Notes under the pieces: model-generated | What the model was told of the DNA's origin: nothing | Database searches by the model: none | What the model saw: only the letters and a program-made list of their open reading frames with translations | Part shown: one piece after another, positions 35,146 to 44,054 of the stretch | Layout of the letters: the number at the start of each line of letters is the position of its first letter | How positions within the stretch are numbered: the first letter of the stretch is position 1 | Source: Anoxybacteroides voinovskiense | Lineage (GTDB): Bacteria > Bacillota > Bacilli > Bacillales > Anoxybacillaceae | DNA: 64,000 nucleotides | Assembly (NCBI RefSeq): GCF_014196205.1 | Contig: NZ_JACIDE010000009.1 | Coordinates: 60,606-124,605 of the forward strand | Direction: 5' to 3' | Made by a program: the position numbers and the translations under genes

Positions 35146-35271
35146 ATGAATAAAGTCGATGAAATCATCGACAATGTGATGGAGTTTATTACAAACGGCA
35201 TGTTTTTAATGATCGTTTTGTTTGGGGTGCCTTACTTTTTCTACGTGATTGCCCAATTTTTAAGCGGATGA
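35146..35271 (+). CDS. Small single-helix membrane protein, unknown
   Basis: 41 aa with a helix at about residues 18-38 (GMFLMIVLFGVPYFFYVIAQ) after an amphipathic head. Strong ribosome site GAGGAGGG. Its end overlaps the 3' end of the convergent yodN gene by 12 bp. Confidence 0.6.
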   Translation: MNKVDEIIDNVMEFITNGMFLMIVLFGVPYFFYVIAQFLSG

Positions 35272-35904
35272 GTTTTTTTCGTGGACAAGCTTTTGCAAGG
35301 TAATCAATGTCATTTCCATCTGTTGTTTATATTGCTCATCGCCAAACCATTCATACAATCGCCGATAATCATTATACATATCTAATAATTGGTCGACCGA
35401 TTCCGTTGGTACGGACGGAGCCGCTGGCAAAAGAGGATACGGCTCATGCCGGCCAATGTATCCTAGTAGCGCAATATTTTGCAGCACAACAACCGATGGT
35501 TCTTCGGAAGAAGCGATGGAAATGACGTCCTCAATACTTGCCTCAATTTCTAGTCCATCCGTTAGCCTCTTCAACTCATAAACGATTTCTTCCCATCCTT
35601 CCTCTTGGTAACGGTAAATTTCCGTGCGAACACCAATAATTTTGAATACGTCGTTATCGTAGTTGTGCACGTGAACAAGTTCTCCGAGGAAAAACGGCAA
35701 TTCTATTTCTACTTCATCAGTAATCCACACATCTCCAGAGAACTCCGATAATAGCACTAACGATTGCTCCATAAACAAACTCGCACTATGATTCACTTCA
35801 TATAAAAACACCCCGTCAATATATTGCACATCTGTAATCGCTCCGACCGTTCCGTATAGCGTGTTTACGACAACATCGCCAATCGTAAATTTTGCCCCTT
35901 CCAT
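35260..35904 (-). CDS. yodN: YodN-like protein
   Basis: 214 aa, soluble, beta-rich N-terminal half with two similar small modules (FTIGDVVVNTLYGTVGAITD and FFLGELVHVHNYDNDVFKII), suggestive of SH3-like folds, and a helical C-terminus. Assigned as YodN mainly by conserved neighbourhood; function unknown. ATG at 35904 with GGAGGG upstream. Confidence 0.75.
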   Translation of the reverse strand: MEGAKFTIGDVVVNTLYGTVGAITDVQYIDGVFLYEVNHSASLFMEQSLVLLSEFSGDVWITDEVEIELPFFLGELVHVHNYDNDVFKIIGVRTEIYRYQEEGWEEIVYELKRLTDGLEIEASIEDVISIASSEEPSVVVLQNIALLGYIGRHEPYPLLPAAPSVPTESVDQLLDMYNDYRRLYEWFGDEQYKQQMEMTLITLQKLVHEKNSSA

Positions 35905-35992
35905 CTTACTCCCTCCTCTCGTGTTATTATTAAATTATATGCAACGAAAAACAAGCGGACACATACGCAAGCGCCCTATGATAGCGTTTTCA

Positions 35993-36042
35993 AAAAAAGA
36001 GGGAGCGTTTTTTCGCTTACACCTCGTGCAAAAAACGCTCCC
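35993..36042 (-). terminator. Terminator enclosing the yozE stop codon
   Basis: 13-bp stem GGGAGCGTTTTTT/AAAAAACGCTCCC around a loop that contains the end of yozE, followed by TCTTTTTTT on the minus strand. Confidence 0.8.
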
Positions 36043-36235
36043 ATGCTTCATCGAAAATAGACATGCTTTCTAAATAATCGCCATTCATTTCTAAGTAACG
36101 GCTAATTTCATCATAATCGGTCGACGCTTTTGGAAAGCTATGGTCGTAATACACCCCATTTGCGAATCGAACGACCGGATCGTCTTTTTTTCCGTCGCGA
36201 AATTTAAGTAAATAGCGATAAAACGAACACATCAT
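36017..36235 (-). CDS. yozE: YozE-family protein (UPF0346)
   Basis: 72 aa, helical. FYRYLLKFRDGKKDDPVVRF and SFPKASTDYDEISRYLE are the signatures of the YozE family, which has a sterile-alpha-motif-like fold. Function unknown. The first or second ATG may be used. Confidence 0.9.
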   Translation of the reverse strand: MMCSFYRYLLKFRDGKKDDPVVRFANGVYYDHSFPKASTDYDEISRYLEMNGDYLESMSIFDEAWERFLHEV

Positions 36236-36302
36236 TGCCCCAGCCTCTTTCGTTATTCTTGTTGTTTGTCATTTTAATCGCTTTTTTGTTATTTGTGAAG
36301 CA

Positions 36303-36572
36303 TTATCGAAAATAATTTCGTTTCAAACGCCGCGGTTGGCTCATGAGTGCCTCATACGTAATCGATTTCGCTAAATGGGTCGTGTCGATAAGAAAAAGCT
36401 GGTCTTCAATTGCTGTTACTATTTCTTCCTCTTGATAAATCATGCCGCACGCATGGCACGAGACGCTTGGTGTACAAGTAATTTCAATCGCGCGCAATCC
36501 ATCGGGAAGCTCCCAATATACCGTTTGCTTGGTCGCCGTCCCCTCGTTAGAACCACACCAAAGACAGATCAT
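36303..36572 (-). CDS. yokU: YokU-family zinc-finger protein
   Basis: 89 aa with two CxxC pairs (CLWCGSNEG at the N-terminus and CHACGMIY near residue 39), a probable zinc site. The start codon overlaps the kamA stop by 4 bp (ATGA), so it is the last gene of the beta-lysine operon. Function unknown; the kamA-yokU link is conserved in Bacillus. Confidence 0.87.
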   Translation of the reverse strand: MICLWCGSNEGTATKQTVYWELPDGLRAIEITCTPSVSCHACGMIYQEEEIVTAIEDQLFLIDTTHLAKSITYEALMSQPRRLKRNYFR

Positions 36573-37960
36573 TCGCTTGTTCGCTCCTCCGTTTTTTGTA
36601 GCATTGCTCGATATTTTTTCTCTTTTAATTCGTTTCGCTTCTCACGCAAATCTTTTAATGACTTATGGGTTGGGTCTGCTTCATACATTTTCCGCCGCTC
36701 CATCCGGTTGAGCCCTTCCGGAACGATTACAGACTTACTTTCGTTGGCAATAGCTGCAATGCCAGTTGTCGACTGTTTTTCATCAACATCAGGAAAAATT
36801 TCTTTAAAGTATGCTTCGGCACGATTCGGCACGTACTCTTTTGGCTCTGGGTAAAACGTAATGACCCCTTCATAGTTGCGTAAAATGACTTTTTCTGGCG
36901 TTTGTGATAATAAATAGTTTGGCTGTAGCGCAATTTTCCCTCCCCCGCCTGGCGCATCGACGACAAACGTTGGTACAGCATAACCGGAAGTATGCCCACG
37001 CAATCCTTCGATAATCTCCAGCCCTTTCGAAACAGGGGCACGGAAATGGCTAATCCCTTCCGACAAATCACATTGGTAAATATAGTACGGACGGACACGC
37101 ATTTTCACTAAATCGTGCATTAACTTTTTCATAATCGGAACGCTGTCGTTAATACCTGCTAAAATGACGGATTGATTGCCGACAGGTACGCCAGCGTTCA
37201 CGAGCATTTCACATGCCCGCTTCGACTGTTCGGTAATTTCAATCGATGTGTTAAAATGGGTATTCAACCAAATCGGGTGGTATTTTTTTAAAATGTTGCA
37301 CAAGTTTTCGGTAATTCGTTGTGGAAAAACAACAGGAGCTCTTGTTCCAATGCGAATAATTTCTACATGAGGAATAGCACGCAATTTCTTTAAAATATAC
37401 TCTAAAATTTGGTCGTTCACTAATAATGCATCCCCGCCAGATAATAACACGTCGCGCACTTGGGGGGTTTGGGCAATGTATTCAATTGCAGCATCGAGCT
37501 GTTTCTTTGGCACCCCCATGCCAATCTGCCCAGAAAAACGTCTTCTCGTACAGTAGCGACAGTACATTGAGCATTGGTTCGTAATTAAAAAGAGGACGCG
37601 ATCTGGGTAGCGATGTGTTAAGCCAGGAACAGGCGAGTCTTCATCTTCATGAAGCGGGTCTTCTAAGTCGTATTTTGTTTTTTGCTGTTCTTTCGCAACT
37701 GGTACGGACTGCATGCGAATTGGACAGCGCGGGTCATCTGGGTTCATTAACGAAGCATAGTACGGAGTAATGTTCAATGGGATAGTTTTCGCTGATATTT
37801 TCACCCCTTCTTCTTCTTCCGGTGTTAAGTGGATCACTTTTTTCAAATCTTCTAACGTACGAATCGTGTTCGTTAATTGCCAAAGCCAATCGTTCCATTG
37901 TTCTTCCGTGACGTCTTTCCAAAGCTCAATTTCTTTCCAATGGCGTTTCGGGCGATACAT
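36569..37960 (-). CDS. kamA: Lysine 2,3-aminomutase
   Basis: Radical-SAM/PLP enzyme converting L-alpha-lysine to L-beta-lysine. The Fe-S motif CSMYCRYC has Cys 130, 134 and 137; the SAM/dimer segment is DVLLSGGDALL, and the PLP Lys lies in DAPGGGGKIALQPNY. About 463 aa, normal. ATG at 37960 has GGAGGAG upstream; the longer frame to 38023 overlaps the acetyltransferase gene. It is the sixth gene of the yodT-S-R-Q-P-kamA-yokU operon. Confidence 0.96.
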   Translation of the reverse strand: MYRPKRHWKEIELWKDVTEEQWNDWLWQLTNTIRTLEDLKKVIHLTPEEEEGVKISAKTIPLNITPYYASLMNPDDPRCPIRMQSVPVAKEQQKTKYDLEDPLHEDEDSPVPGLTHRYPDRVLFLITNQCSMYCRYCTRRRFSGQIGMGVPKKQLDAAIEYIAQTPQVRDVLLSGGDALLVNDQILEYILKKLRAIPHVEIIRIGTRAPVVFPQRITENLCNILKKYHPIWLNTHFNTSIEITEQSKRACEMLVNAGVPVGNQSVILAGINDSVPIMKKLMHDLVKMRVRPYYIYQCDLSEGISHFRAPVSKGLEIIEGLRGHTSGYAVPTFVVDAPGGGGKIALQPNYLLSQTPEKVILRNYEGVITFYPEPKEYVPNRAEAYFKEIFPDVDEKQSTTGIAAIANESKSVIVPEGLNRMERRKMYEADPTHKSLKDLREKRNELKEKKYRAMLQKTEERTSE

Positions 37961-38015
37961 ACTTAACTCCTCCTCTCCAAATTTATTAGCAATGTATGCC
38001 ATATATAAAAATGCG

Positions 38016-38855
38016 TCACGCACTCGATACGTCTTTTACCCATATATTCATATCTTCTAAGTCTTCGTAAATGTAGCAATTATTTGTTAGTCTTCCGCTA
38101 TAGCGGTAGCCAAGCTGGTGAAATGCTGCGTTCATTCCGTATGATGGTGCGCGCGCAAGCGAATAGACGCAAAAGATAGTTTGCTTTTTCAACTCTTCTT
38201 CTAGTTTTTTTAATAAATGTTTCATTAAGCCGTGCGTACGGTAATTAGGCAACGTTGCGCAGTCGGTCAGTTCTGCGTTATGGTACATTTCGTTGATTTC
38301 TGCTGAGGCAGCGCTAACGATTTGTTTATCGTGTTCGATGACGTAAAACATTGCTCCCTTTTTCAACACGTTTTCTACATATGCCAAGTCGTGAAGCGGG
38401 GAAGGATAAATAACAAAAATCGATCGATATAAATTCACGAGCGCTTCGGCATCCGCCGGTTCTGCCTTGCGCATCGTATATTCCGCCGGAAGCGGGGCTA
38501 AAGAAACGAAACGCGGTTTTGTTTGGATGGACGCGACGATTTGGTCTTCCATATTGGCATTTTCGCTCGTCTTTCGCTCTTGTTGGAAATAGAGTACTAA
38601 AAAATGGGCGTCACTTCCGTTAAAATAGCCTTGAATCCAACCTTCATATTGAAACCCTTTTTCGATAAAGATCGACAAATGCTCATATCTTGCTTTGACA
38701 ATTAATTTTGTATATCCTTTTTGCTGCGCTGCATCCGTCACGTAGTCAATTAACGCAGGGACGTAACCGCGGTAGTCTTCGACGCGCAGCCGCTCATTGA
38801 AATCGTCAAAAATAACGGACGCAGCAAACCGCTCTGTCTGAATCGCTTGCTCCAT
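38016..38855 (-). CDS. yodP: Beta-lysine N6-acetyltransferase (AblB type)
   Basis: 279 aa with a C-terminal GNAT domain (about residues 125-270: RKAEPADAEALVNLYRSIF, then LPNYRTHGLMKHLLKKLEEE for acetyl-CoA binding). Next to kamA this is the partner that acetylates beta-lysine. In archaea the product is a compatible solute; in Bacillus it leads into a catabolic path. ATG at 38855 has a GGGGGG site. Confidence 0.9.
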   Translation of the reverse strand: MEQAIQTERFAASVIFDDFNERLRVEDYRGYVPALIDYVTDAAQQKGYTKLIVKARYEHLSIFIEKGFQYEGWIQGYFNGSDAHFLVLYFQQERKTSENANMEDQIVASIQTKPRFVSLAPLPAEYTMRKAEPADAEALVNLYRSIFVIYPSPLHDLAYVENVLKKGAMFYVIEHDKQIVSAASAEINEMYHNAELTDCATLPNYRTHGLMKHLLKKLEEELKKQTIFCVYSLARAPSYGMNAAFHQLGYRYSGRLTNNCYIYEDLEDMNIWVKDVSSA

Positions 38856-38867
38856 TAAATTTCCCCC

Positions 38868-40124
38868 CTATCGTTCCGCCACGCCACACCAGTCAATCAT
38901 GGCATAAGCAATCATTTCCGCCGCCTCTAAGACGCGGTCGATATCAATATATTCGTTTGGATAGTGTGCGACCGCAGTCGTTCCTGGCCCGAACACAATC
39001 GTCGGAATCGCTCCGACTTGGGTAAGCAGCCCACCGTCCGTTCCCCATGGAGCCGCTTCGATGATCGGATCTTCTCCTTTTACTTGGCGGTATGCTTTTG
39101 TCATTGTTTGTAGCAACGGATGCGTCACCTCAAGCGAGCTAGGCAGCCATTGGGCACCGAACCATTCTAGTTCAATGTTCGATTGCAGCCATGCATCTTG
39201 TTCGCCAAGCGCACAAAGTGCCTCTTTCATCTCTTGTTTTGCTTGTTCAATCGTTTCATTCGGTGCGACCCCCATTCGCCCTTCTAATACGACGCAATCC
39301 GGCACGGATGAAGGCCACGTCCCGCCACGAATCGTGCCGATATTAATAGGAATCGGAATCGGAACGTGCGCATACAGCGGGTCGTCGATACGTTCGTTTC
39401 GTTTTGTTTCTAATTGTTGAAGGCAACGAACGACGGTCCATGCTTTTTCGATTGCGCTTACCCCTTCATACCGTGTTCCTCCGTGCGCTGATTTGCCGCG
39501 AACGGTAATGCGAAACCAGAGTGAACCTTGTTGTTTTGGAAATAATTTCATATCGGTTGGTTCAGGAATGATTGCTCCATCCGCTCGATACCCACGTAAG
39601 ATAGCAGCTAATGTCCCTGCCCCGCCGCTTTCTTCTTCGATGACGCTTTGGAAAATCACATCTCCTTTCAAACGAATGCCAAGCGCTTGCAATGCCTCGA
39701 TTGCTAATAAAAGTGCGACCGTCCCGCCCTTCATATCTGACGCACCACGCCCATACAATTTGCCATCTTCCACTTTGCCGCTGTATGGATCTGCTGCCCA
39801 TTGGGTAACATCCCCCTCTGGCACGACGTCAATGTGGCTATTTAAAATGAGCGAACGTCCGCCGCCCGTTCCCTTCCATACCGCAACAACATTCGGGCTA
39901 TGACGAAAGCTCGTACGTGCAGAAACAAAATAGGGGTGCTTTTTCAATTGTTCGATTTCTGGTTCCCATATGTCGAGTTCCAGCTGCAACTGGCGGCATT
40001 TTTCGATAATGAGCGCTTGGGCAGTGGCTTCGTTCGTTTGCGTACTTGCCTCTTGGACGAGCCGACGCAATAGTTCGATGCCCCCCTTTTTTTGCTTGAT
40101 GAACCAACGATGAAGGTCGTTCAT
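38868..40124 (-). CDS. yodQ: M20-family amidohydrolase, YodQ-like
   Basis: 418 aa, zinc-dependent M20 peptidase/deacylase. Metal-site motifs are LILNSHIDVVPEGD (about residues 90-103), GRGASDMKGG, and EEESGGAGT. The family includes acetylornithine deacetylase; here it probably removes the acetyl group from an acetylated intermediate of the beta-lysine path (inferred). ATG at 40124 with GAGGAGGGG upstream. Confidence 0.9.
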   Translation of the reverse strand: MNDLHRWFIKQKKGGIELLRRLVQEASTQTNEATAQALIIEKCRQLQLELDIWEPEIEQLKKHPYFVSARTSFRHSPNVVAVWKGTGGGRSLILNSHIDVVPEGDVTQWAADPYSGKVEDGKLYGRGASDMKGGTVALLLAIEALQALGIRLKGDVIFQSVIEEESGGAGTLAAILRGYRADGAIIPEPTDMKLFPKQQGSLWFRITVRGKSAHGGTRYEGVSAIEKAWTVVRCLQQLETKRNERIDDPLYAHVPIPIPINIGTIRGGTWPSSVPDCVVLEGRMGVAPNETIEQAKQEMKEALCALGEQDAWLQSNIELEWFGAQWLPSSLEVTHPLLQTMTKAYRQVKGEDPIIEAAPWGTDGGLLTQVGAIPTIVFGPGTTAVAHYPNEYIDIDRVLEAAEMIAYAMIDWCGVAER

Positions 40125-40142
40125 TTTCTTTCCCCTCCTCTT

Positions 40143-40793
40143 TCACTCGACACGCTTTAACGAAGCCGCAATACGTAGCGGTGCGGCAGTATAGCGCACA
40201 ACATCTTCTACATCATATGGAGCCATCACTTCTGTTAGCAATAACCCTTCGTCTGTCACTTCAATGACTGCTCGATCGGTAATGATTAAGTTGACGCACC
40301 GTCTTGCCGTAAGCGGCAATGTGCACGTCGAAACAATTTTCGGTTCATTGTCTTTGCTGACATGGCTCATAACGACAATCACTTTTTTCGTTTTTTGCGC
40401 CAATTCCATCCCGCCACCGACTCCTGGCACTCGTTTTCCCGGCACCATCCAATTCGCCAAGTCTCCTTTCTCACTTACTTGCAATCCTCCTAATACCGTG
40501 ACATCAATTAGTCCTTTCCGAATCATCGCAAACGCCGTAGCGCTGTCGAAATAGGAGGCACCGCTAACGACGGTTACCGGATAGCCCGCTGCATTGCAAA
40601 GGTTAGCGTCTTCCTTTCCTTTGGAAGGACTTTTTCCGATGCCAAGCACTCCGTTTTCCGCTTGAAAAAAGATGCGTTTATCGCCTAAAAAATTTGGAAT
40701 AAGCGACGGAATGCCGATCCCAAGATTAACAACCATTCCGTCCATTAATTCTTGCGCTGCCCGTTTGGCGATGCGCTCTCTTCCCATATCCAT
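40143..40793 (-). CDS. yodR: 3-oxoacid CoA-transferase subunit B
   Basis: 216-aa beta subunit of a class I CoA transferase. Family motifs: VNLGIGIPSLIPNFL, the active-site region FQAENGVLGIG with the catalytic Glu, and GGGMELAQ. It works with the adjacent subunit A. Start overlaps subunit A by 49 bp, an unusually long overlap. Substrate in the beta-lysine path is probably a 3-oxo or amino acid CoA ester. Confidence 0.92.
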   Translation of the reverse strand: MDMGRERIAKRAAQELMDGMVVNLGIGIPSLIPNFLGDKRIFFQAENGVLGIGKSPSKGKEDANLCNAAGYPVTVVSGASYFDSATAFAMIRKGLIDVTVLGGLQVSEKGDLANWMVPGKRVPGVGGGMELAQKTKKVIVVMSHVSKDNEPKIVSTCTLPLTARRCVNLIITDRAVIEVTDEGLLLTEVMAPYDVEDVVRYTAAPLRIAASLKRVE

Positions 40794-41473
40794 TTCCAGT
40801 TCACCCCATTGCTTTGCACGATATAGTGGACAAATACGCCTGGTGTAACGATTGCTTCCGGATCTAGTGCACCAAGTGGTACGATTTCTTCGACTTCGGC
40901 AATCGTTATCGTCCCCGCCATCGCAACGAGCGGATTCGTATTGCGCGCACTTTTGTCATATATTAAATTGCCGAATGGGTCGGCTTTTTTCGCATACACA
41001 ATCGATACGTCGGCAGTGAGCGGCAGCTCTAAAAGAAAGCGCTTTCCATCCACTTCAATGACTTGTTTCCCAGCCGCAAGCCACTCGTGATCGACGCCGA
41101 TATCGACAAGAATGCCGCCAAGCCCCGCTCCGCCGGCACGAATTCGCTCCACGAGTACCCCTTGCGGACAAAACTCGACGTCTAACGTTCCATCGTGAAG
41201 CCGTTGTCCCGCGATTGGATTAGAGCCGATATGGGAAACGATCGCTTTTTTTACTCTTCCTTCGCAAATAAGCGGACCGACGCCAAGATGGGGAAACGCG
41301 GTGTCGTTACAAATGAGCGTCAGCTCTCTAACTCCTTTTTCGATAATCGCCTGCAACAATGACGGCGGCGAACCGACCCCACCGAATCCGCCCACCATTA
41401 ACGAACAGCCGTCAGTAATGTAAGAAGCAGCTTGCTCGATGGAAATAATTTTGCCATACTCATTTCGAACCAT
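40745..41473 (-). CDS. yodS: 3-oxoacid CoA-transferase subunit A
   Basis: About 242-aa alpha subunit. The glycine-rich motif LMVGGFGGVGSPPSLLQAII near the N-terminus is diagnostic. ATG at 41473 is favoured (AAAGGA 9 bp upstream); two earlier ATG codons abut the site. It overlaps the aminotransferase gene by 14 bp. Confidence 0.92.
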   Translation of the reverse strand: MVRNEYGKIISIEQAASYITDGCSLMVGGFGGVGSPPSLLQAIIEKGVRELTLICNDTAFPHLGVGPLICEGRVKKAIVSHIGSNPIAGQRLHDGTLDVEFCPQGVLVERIRAGGAGLGGILVDIGVDHEWLAAGKQVIEVDGKRFLLELPLTADVSIVYAKKADPFGNLIYDKSARNTNPLVAMAGTITIAEVEEIVPLGALDPEAIVTPGVFVHYIVQSNGVNWKWIWEESASPNGQRKN

Positions 41474-42818
41474 TGTCATCATTCCTTTTTAAAATGCCGG
41501 GACATCTCCGTTGTACTTCCCGAAACGTTTGTTCAAGCAAATCAATGAGTTCATCAACTTGCGATTGTTCGATTGTTAGCGGCGGGGCGATGATAATGGC
41601 TGCGCCGTCTTTTCCGTTACCCGCAGCGGCTGGATAAACAAGTAGTCCTTTCTGTTGAGCGACAGTGACGACGAGATCAGTGAAAGCAAGGTCGCTTGGA
41701 ACCATTTCCTTTCCTGATACGACAAACTCGATGCCGAGCAACAGCCCTTTGCCGCGGACGTCGCCAATCCAAGCAAACTGTTTTTGCAAGTTTTGCAGTT
41801 TCGTGAATAAATATGTCCCTATCTCGTGCGCCCGCTGTACGAGATGATGTCGCTCGATGTATTGTAGTACCGCGAGTGCGACAGACGCTGATAGCGGATT
41901 TGCGCTTAACGTATGCCCGCTCATAATGACTCCAGAACCGTTCATAATTGGCGCCATGACACGCTCGCTTGCTAAAGTTGCGGCGATCGGTGTATACCCT
42001 GCCCCTAATCCTTTCCCGAGCGCAATAATGTCCGCTTGTACATTCCAATGGTCAAGCCCCATCATTTTTCCTGTCCGCCCTAGCCCTGTCATCACTTCAT
42101 CGGCAATAAACAAAATGTCATGCCGTTGGCAAATGTCATAAATGCGTTCGTAGTAACCGTCTGGCGGGGTGATTGCCGCCCCAGCCGCGCCAATAATCGG
42201 TTCGGCGATAAACGCAGCAATATGTTCTGCACCGATGCGAACGATTGCCGTTTCTAGTTCATCCGCGCAGCGCCATTGGCAGCTAGGATAGGTCAGTCCG
42301 TACGGGCAGCGAAAGCAATATGGCGGCGAAATGGTCGGAAAATCTTCGAGCAGCGGAACGAAACGTGCACGCCTCATTGGATGACCTGATAACGAAAGGG
42401 CGCCAATCGTAATGCCGTGGTAGCTTAACCAGCGGGATAAAATTTTGTTTTTCCCTTTTCGCCCTTGTTCTTGCCAATATTGAATGGCGATTTTCATTGC
42501 TGTTTCGGTCGCTTCCGAACCGCTATTGACAAGAAATGTCCAATATGTCGTTCCGCGGCCGATTTGTTGACTTAACGCTTCTGCTAGTTTCTCTGCCGCT
42601 TCGCTCGTAAACTGCGAACGGTACACGAACGCTACTTGCTCTGCTTGTTTGTTCATTGCCATCATTACTTCTTGTACCCCGTGGCCGAGGTTTGCTGTTA
42701 CCGCTCCGGAACAGCCGTCGAGATACTTTTTTCCATCGGTATCGTACACGTATATTCCTTTCGCTGATCGCACCGTCGGATACGTGCGGTGGAGATGCGG
42801 TTTAATGAGATACGTCAT
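41460..42818 (-). CDS. yodT: Class III PLP aminotransferase, YodT-like
   Basis: About 452 aa, class III (omega) aminotransferase. PLP motifs: VNSGSEATETAMKIA, FIADEVMTGLGRTGKMMG with the Asp contacting PLP, and the Schiff-base Lys in IIALGKGLGAGYTPIAA. First gene of the operon; probably transaminates a beta-amino acid formed from beta-lysine. ATG at 42818 has AAGGGGGAG upstream; the longer open frame has no start signals. Confidence 0.93.
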   Translation of the reverse strand: MTYLIKPHLHRTYPTVRSAKGIYVYDTDGKKYLDGCSGAVTANLGHGVQEVMMAMNKQAEQVAFVYRSQFTSEAAEKLAEALSQQIGRGTTYWTFLVNSGSEATETAMKIAIQYWQEQGRKGKNKILSRWLSYHGITIGALSLSGHPMRRARFVPLLEDFPTISPPYCFRCPYGLTYPSCQWRCADELETAIVRIGAEHIAAFIAEPIIGAAGAAITPPDGYYERIYDICQRHDILFIADEVMTGLGRTGKMMGLDHWNVQADIIALGKGLGAGYTPIAATLASERVMAPIMNGSGVIMSGHTLSANPLSASVALAVLQYIERHHLVQRAHEIGTYLFTKLQNLQKQFAWIGDVRGKGLLLGIEFVVSGKEMVPSDLAFTDLVVTVAQQKGLLVYPAAAGNGKDGAAIIIAPPLTIEQSQVDELIDLLEQTFREVQRRCPGILKRNDDNGSK

Positions 42819-42850
42819 GCATTGCTCCCCCTTTTTTTCTCTGTATTGAG

Positions 42851-42879
42851 ATAGTATGCAGCGAAAAACTTTTTCATGA
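42851..42879 (-). promoter_or_regulatory. SigE-like promoter of the beta-lysine operon
   Basis: -10 CATACTAT (42851-42858) and -35 TCATGAA (42873-42879) with a 14-bp spacer, close to the mother-cell SigE consensus (KMATATT, 14 bp, CATACANT). This agrees with mother-cell expression known for this operon in Bacillus. Position: about 30 bp before the yodT start. Confidence 0.6.
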
Positions 42880-42896
42880 AAGTAAGTGATTGATTG

Positions 42897-42932
42897 GAAA
42901 AAGAAAAACTGCTTCCGTATTGGAAGCAGTTT
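42897..42932 (-). terminator. Terminator of bioB
   Basis: 11-bp stem AAACTGCTTCC/GGAAGCAGTTT, then TTCTTTTT on the minus strand. The bioB stop overlaps the stem. Confidence 0.85.
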
Positions 42933-43920
42933 AGCAAACAGGCTGAGGAACAAAATCGATTTCAAAGCCGAGGTCTTCGAGCATTTGAAAATCTTTTGAC
43001 TTTTCTTGGCCAGCCGTCGTTAAATAATCGCCAACGAAAATCGAATTAGCGGCATATAGTCCAAGCGGCTGCAATGAGCGCAAGTTCACTTCCCGTCCGC
43101 CAGAAATGCGAATTTCTTTTGTCGGGTTAATGTAACGGAACAGCGCTAATACTTTTAAGCAGTACCGTGGATTCAGTTCGTTCGTACCCGCAAGCGGAGT
43201 GCCATCGATCGCATGCAAAAAGTTTACCGGAATCGAATCTGCGTCGAGCGCTTTTAAGCTGCGCGCCATGTTAATCACGTCTTGTTTCGTTTCTTTCATG
43301 CCGATAATGACCCCTGAACATGGCGACATTCCCGCTTGTTTTACCGTTTCGACTGTTTGGACACGGTCATCGTATGTATGCGATGTCGTAATGTTTGGGT
43401 GGTGTTCTTTTGACGTATTAATGTTATGGTTGTAACGGTCCACCCCTGCTTCTTTTAGCCGCAGCGCTTGTTCTGGTTTTAAAATTCCTAAACAGGCGCA
43501 CACTTTTAGCCCGAATCGTTCTTTAATTTCTTGGACGGCGGACACAACGACATCGACTTCTTTATCGCTCGGTCCACGGCCGCTCGCCACAATACAGTAT
43601 GTGCCGATTTGTTGACGGTACGCCTCTTCTGCACCGCGAACGAGCGTGTCTTTATCGACCATTTTGTACGTGTTCACCGGCGCATTAGAAATCGATGATT
43701 GCGAACAGTAGCCGCAGTTTTCTGGGCATAGCCCCGATTTAGCGTTCATAATTCTATTTAGTTTTACTTTGTTGCCGAAATATGCCCGACGAATCGTATA
43801 CGCCCCTTGCATTAATAAAAGCAGTTCGCTATCTGGGCAATCTAGCATCGCTTCTGCTTCGTTATCCGTAATTTCTTCTCCCGCTAATACGCGGTCGGCA
43901 AGTGCTAACCAATCTGGCAT
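42931..43920 (-). CDS. bioB: Biotin synthase
   Basis: 329-aa radical-SAM enzyme inserting sulfur into dethiobiotin. The Fe-S motif CPENCGYC has Cys 65, 69 and 72. Other conserved segments: RYNHNINTSKEHHPNI, and RISGGREVNLRSLQPLGLYA containing the Arg ligand of the second cluster. ATG at 43920 follows GGGGGAGAGG. It stands alone, without other bio genes, under a BirA-type operator. Confidence 0.96.
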   Translation of the reverse strand: MPDWLALADRVLAGEEITDNEAEAMLDCPDSELLLLMQGAYTIRRAYFGNKVKLNRIMNAKSGLCPENCGYCSQSSISNAPVNTYKMVDKDTLVRGAEEAYRQQIGTYCIVASGRGPSDKEVDVVVSAVQEIKERFGLKVCACLGILKPEQALRLKEAGVDRYNHNINTSKEHHPNITTSHTYDDRVQTVETVKQAGMSPCSGVIIGMKETKQDVINMARSLKALDADSIPVNFLHAIDGTPLAGTNELNPRYCLKVLALFRYINPTKEIRISGGREVNLRSLQPLGLYAANSIFVGDYLTTAGQEKSKDFQMLEDLGFEIDFVPQPVC

Positions 43921-43968
43921 GACGCCTCTCCCCCTTCTGTCACTTTCACACAACGTGTGATTACATTT

Positions 43969-44022
43969 ATCGTATGGCAAGGAGTGTTTAATTGTCAACC
44001 GTTTTTAAAAATAAGTTTACTA
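43969..44022 (-). promoter_or_regulatory. BirA (biotin repressor) operator and bioB promoter
   Basis: TTGTCAAC (43992-43999), 15 bp, GTTTACTA (44015-44022) matches the Firmicute BirA half-sites TTGTTAAC/GTTAACAA. On the minus strand the promoter is TTGACA (43993-43998), 18 bp, TACGAT (43969-43974), so the operator covers the -35 box. Confidence 0.75.
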
Positions 44023-44025
44023 TAA

Positions 44026-44054
44026 TAAAAAAGGATGAGGCTCTCCCATCCTTT
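44026..44054 (-). terminator. Terminator after the FAD oxidoreductase gene
   Basis: Stem AAAGGATG/CATCCTTT and a T-run on the minus strand, ending just before the bioB operator. Confidence 0.8.
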
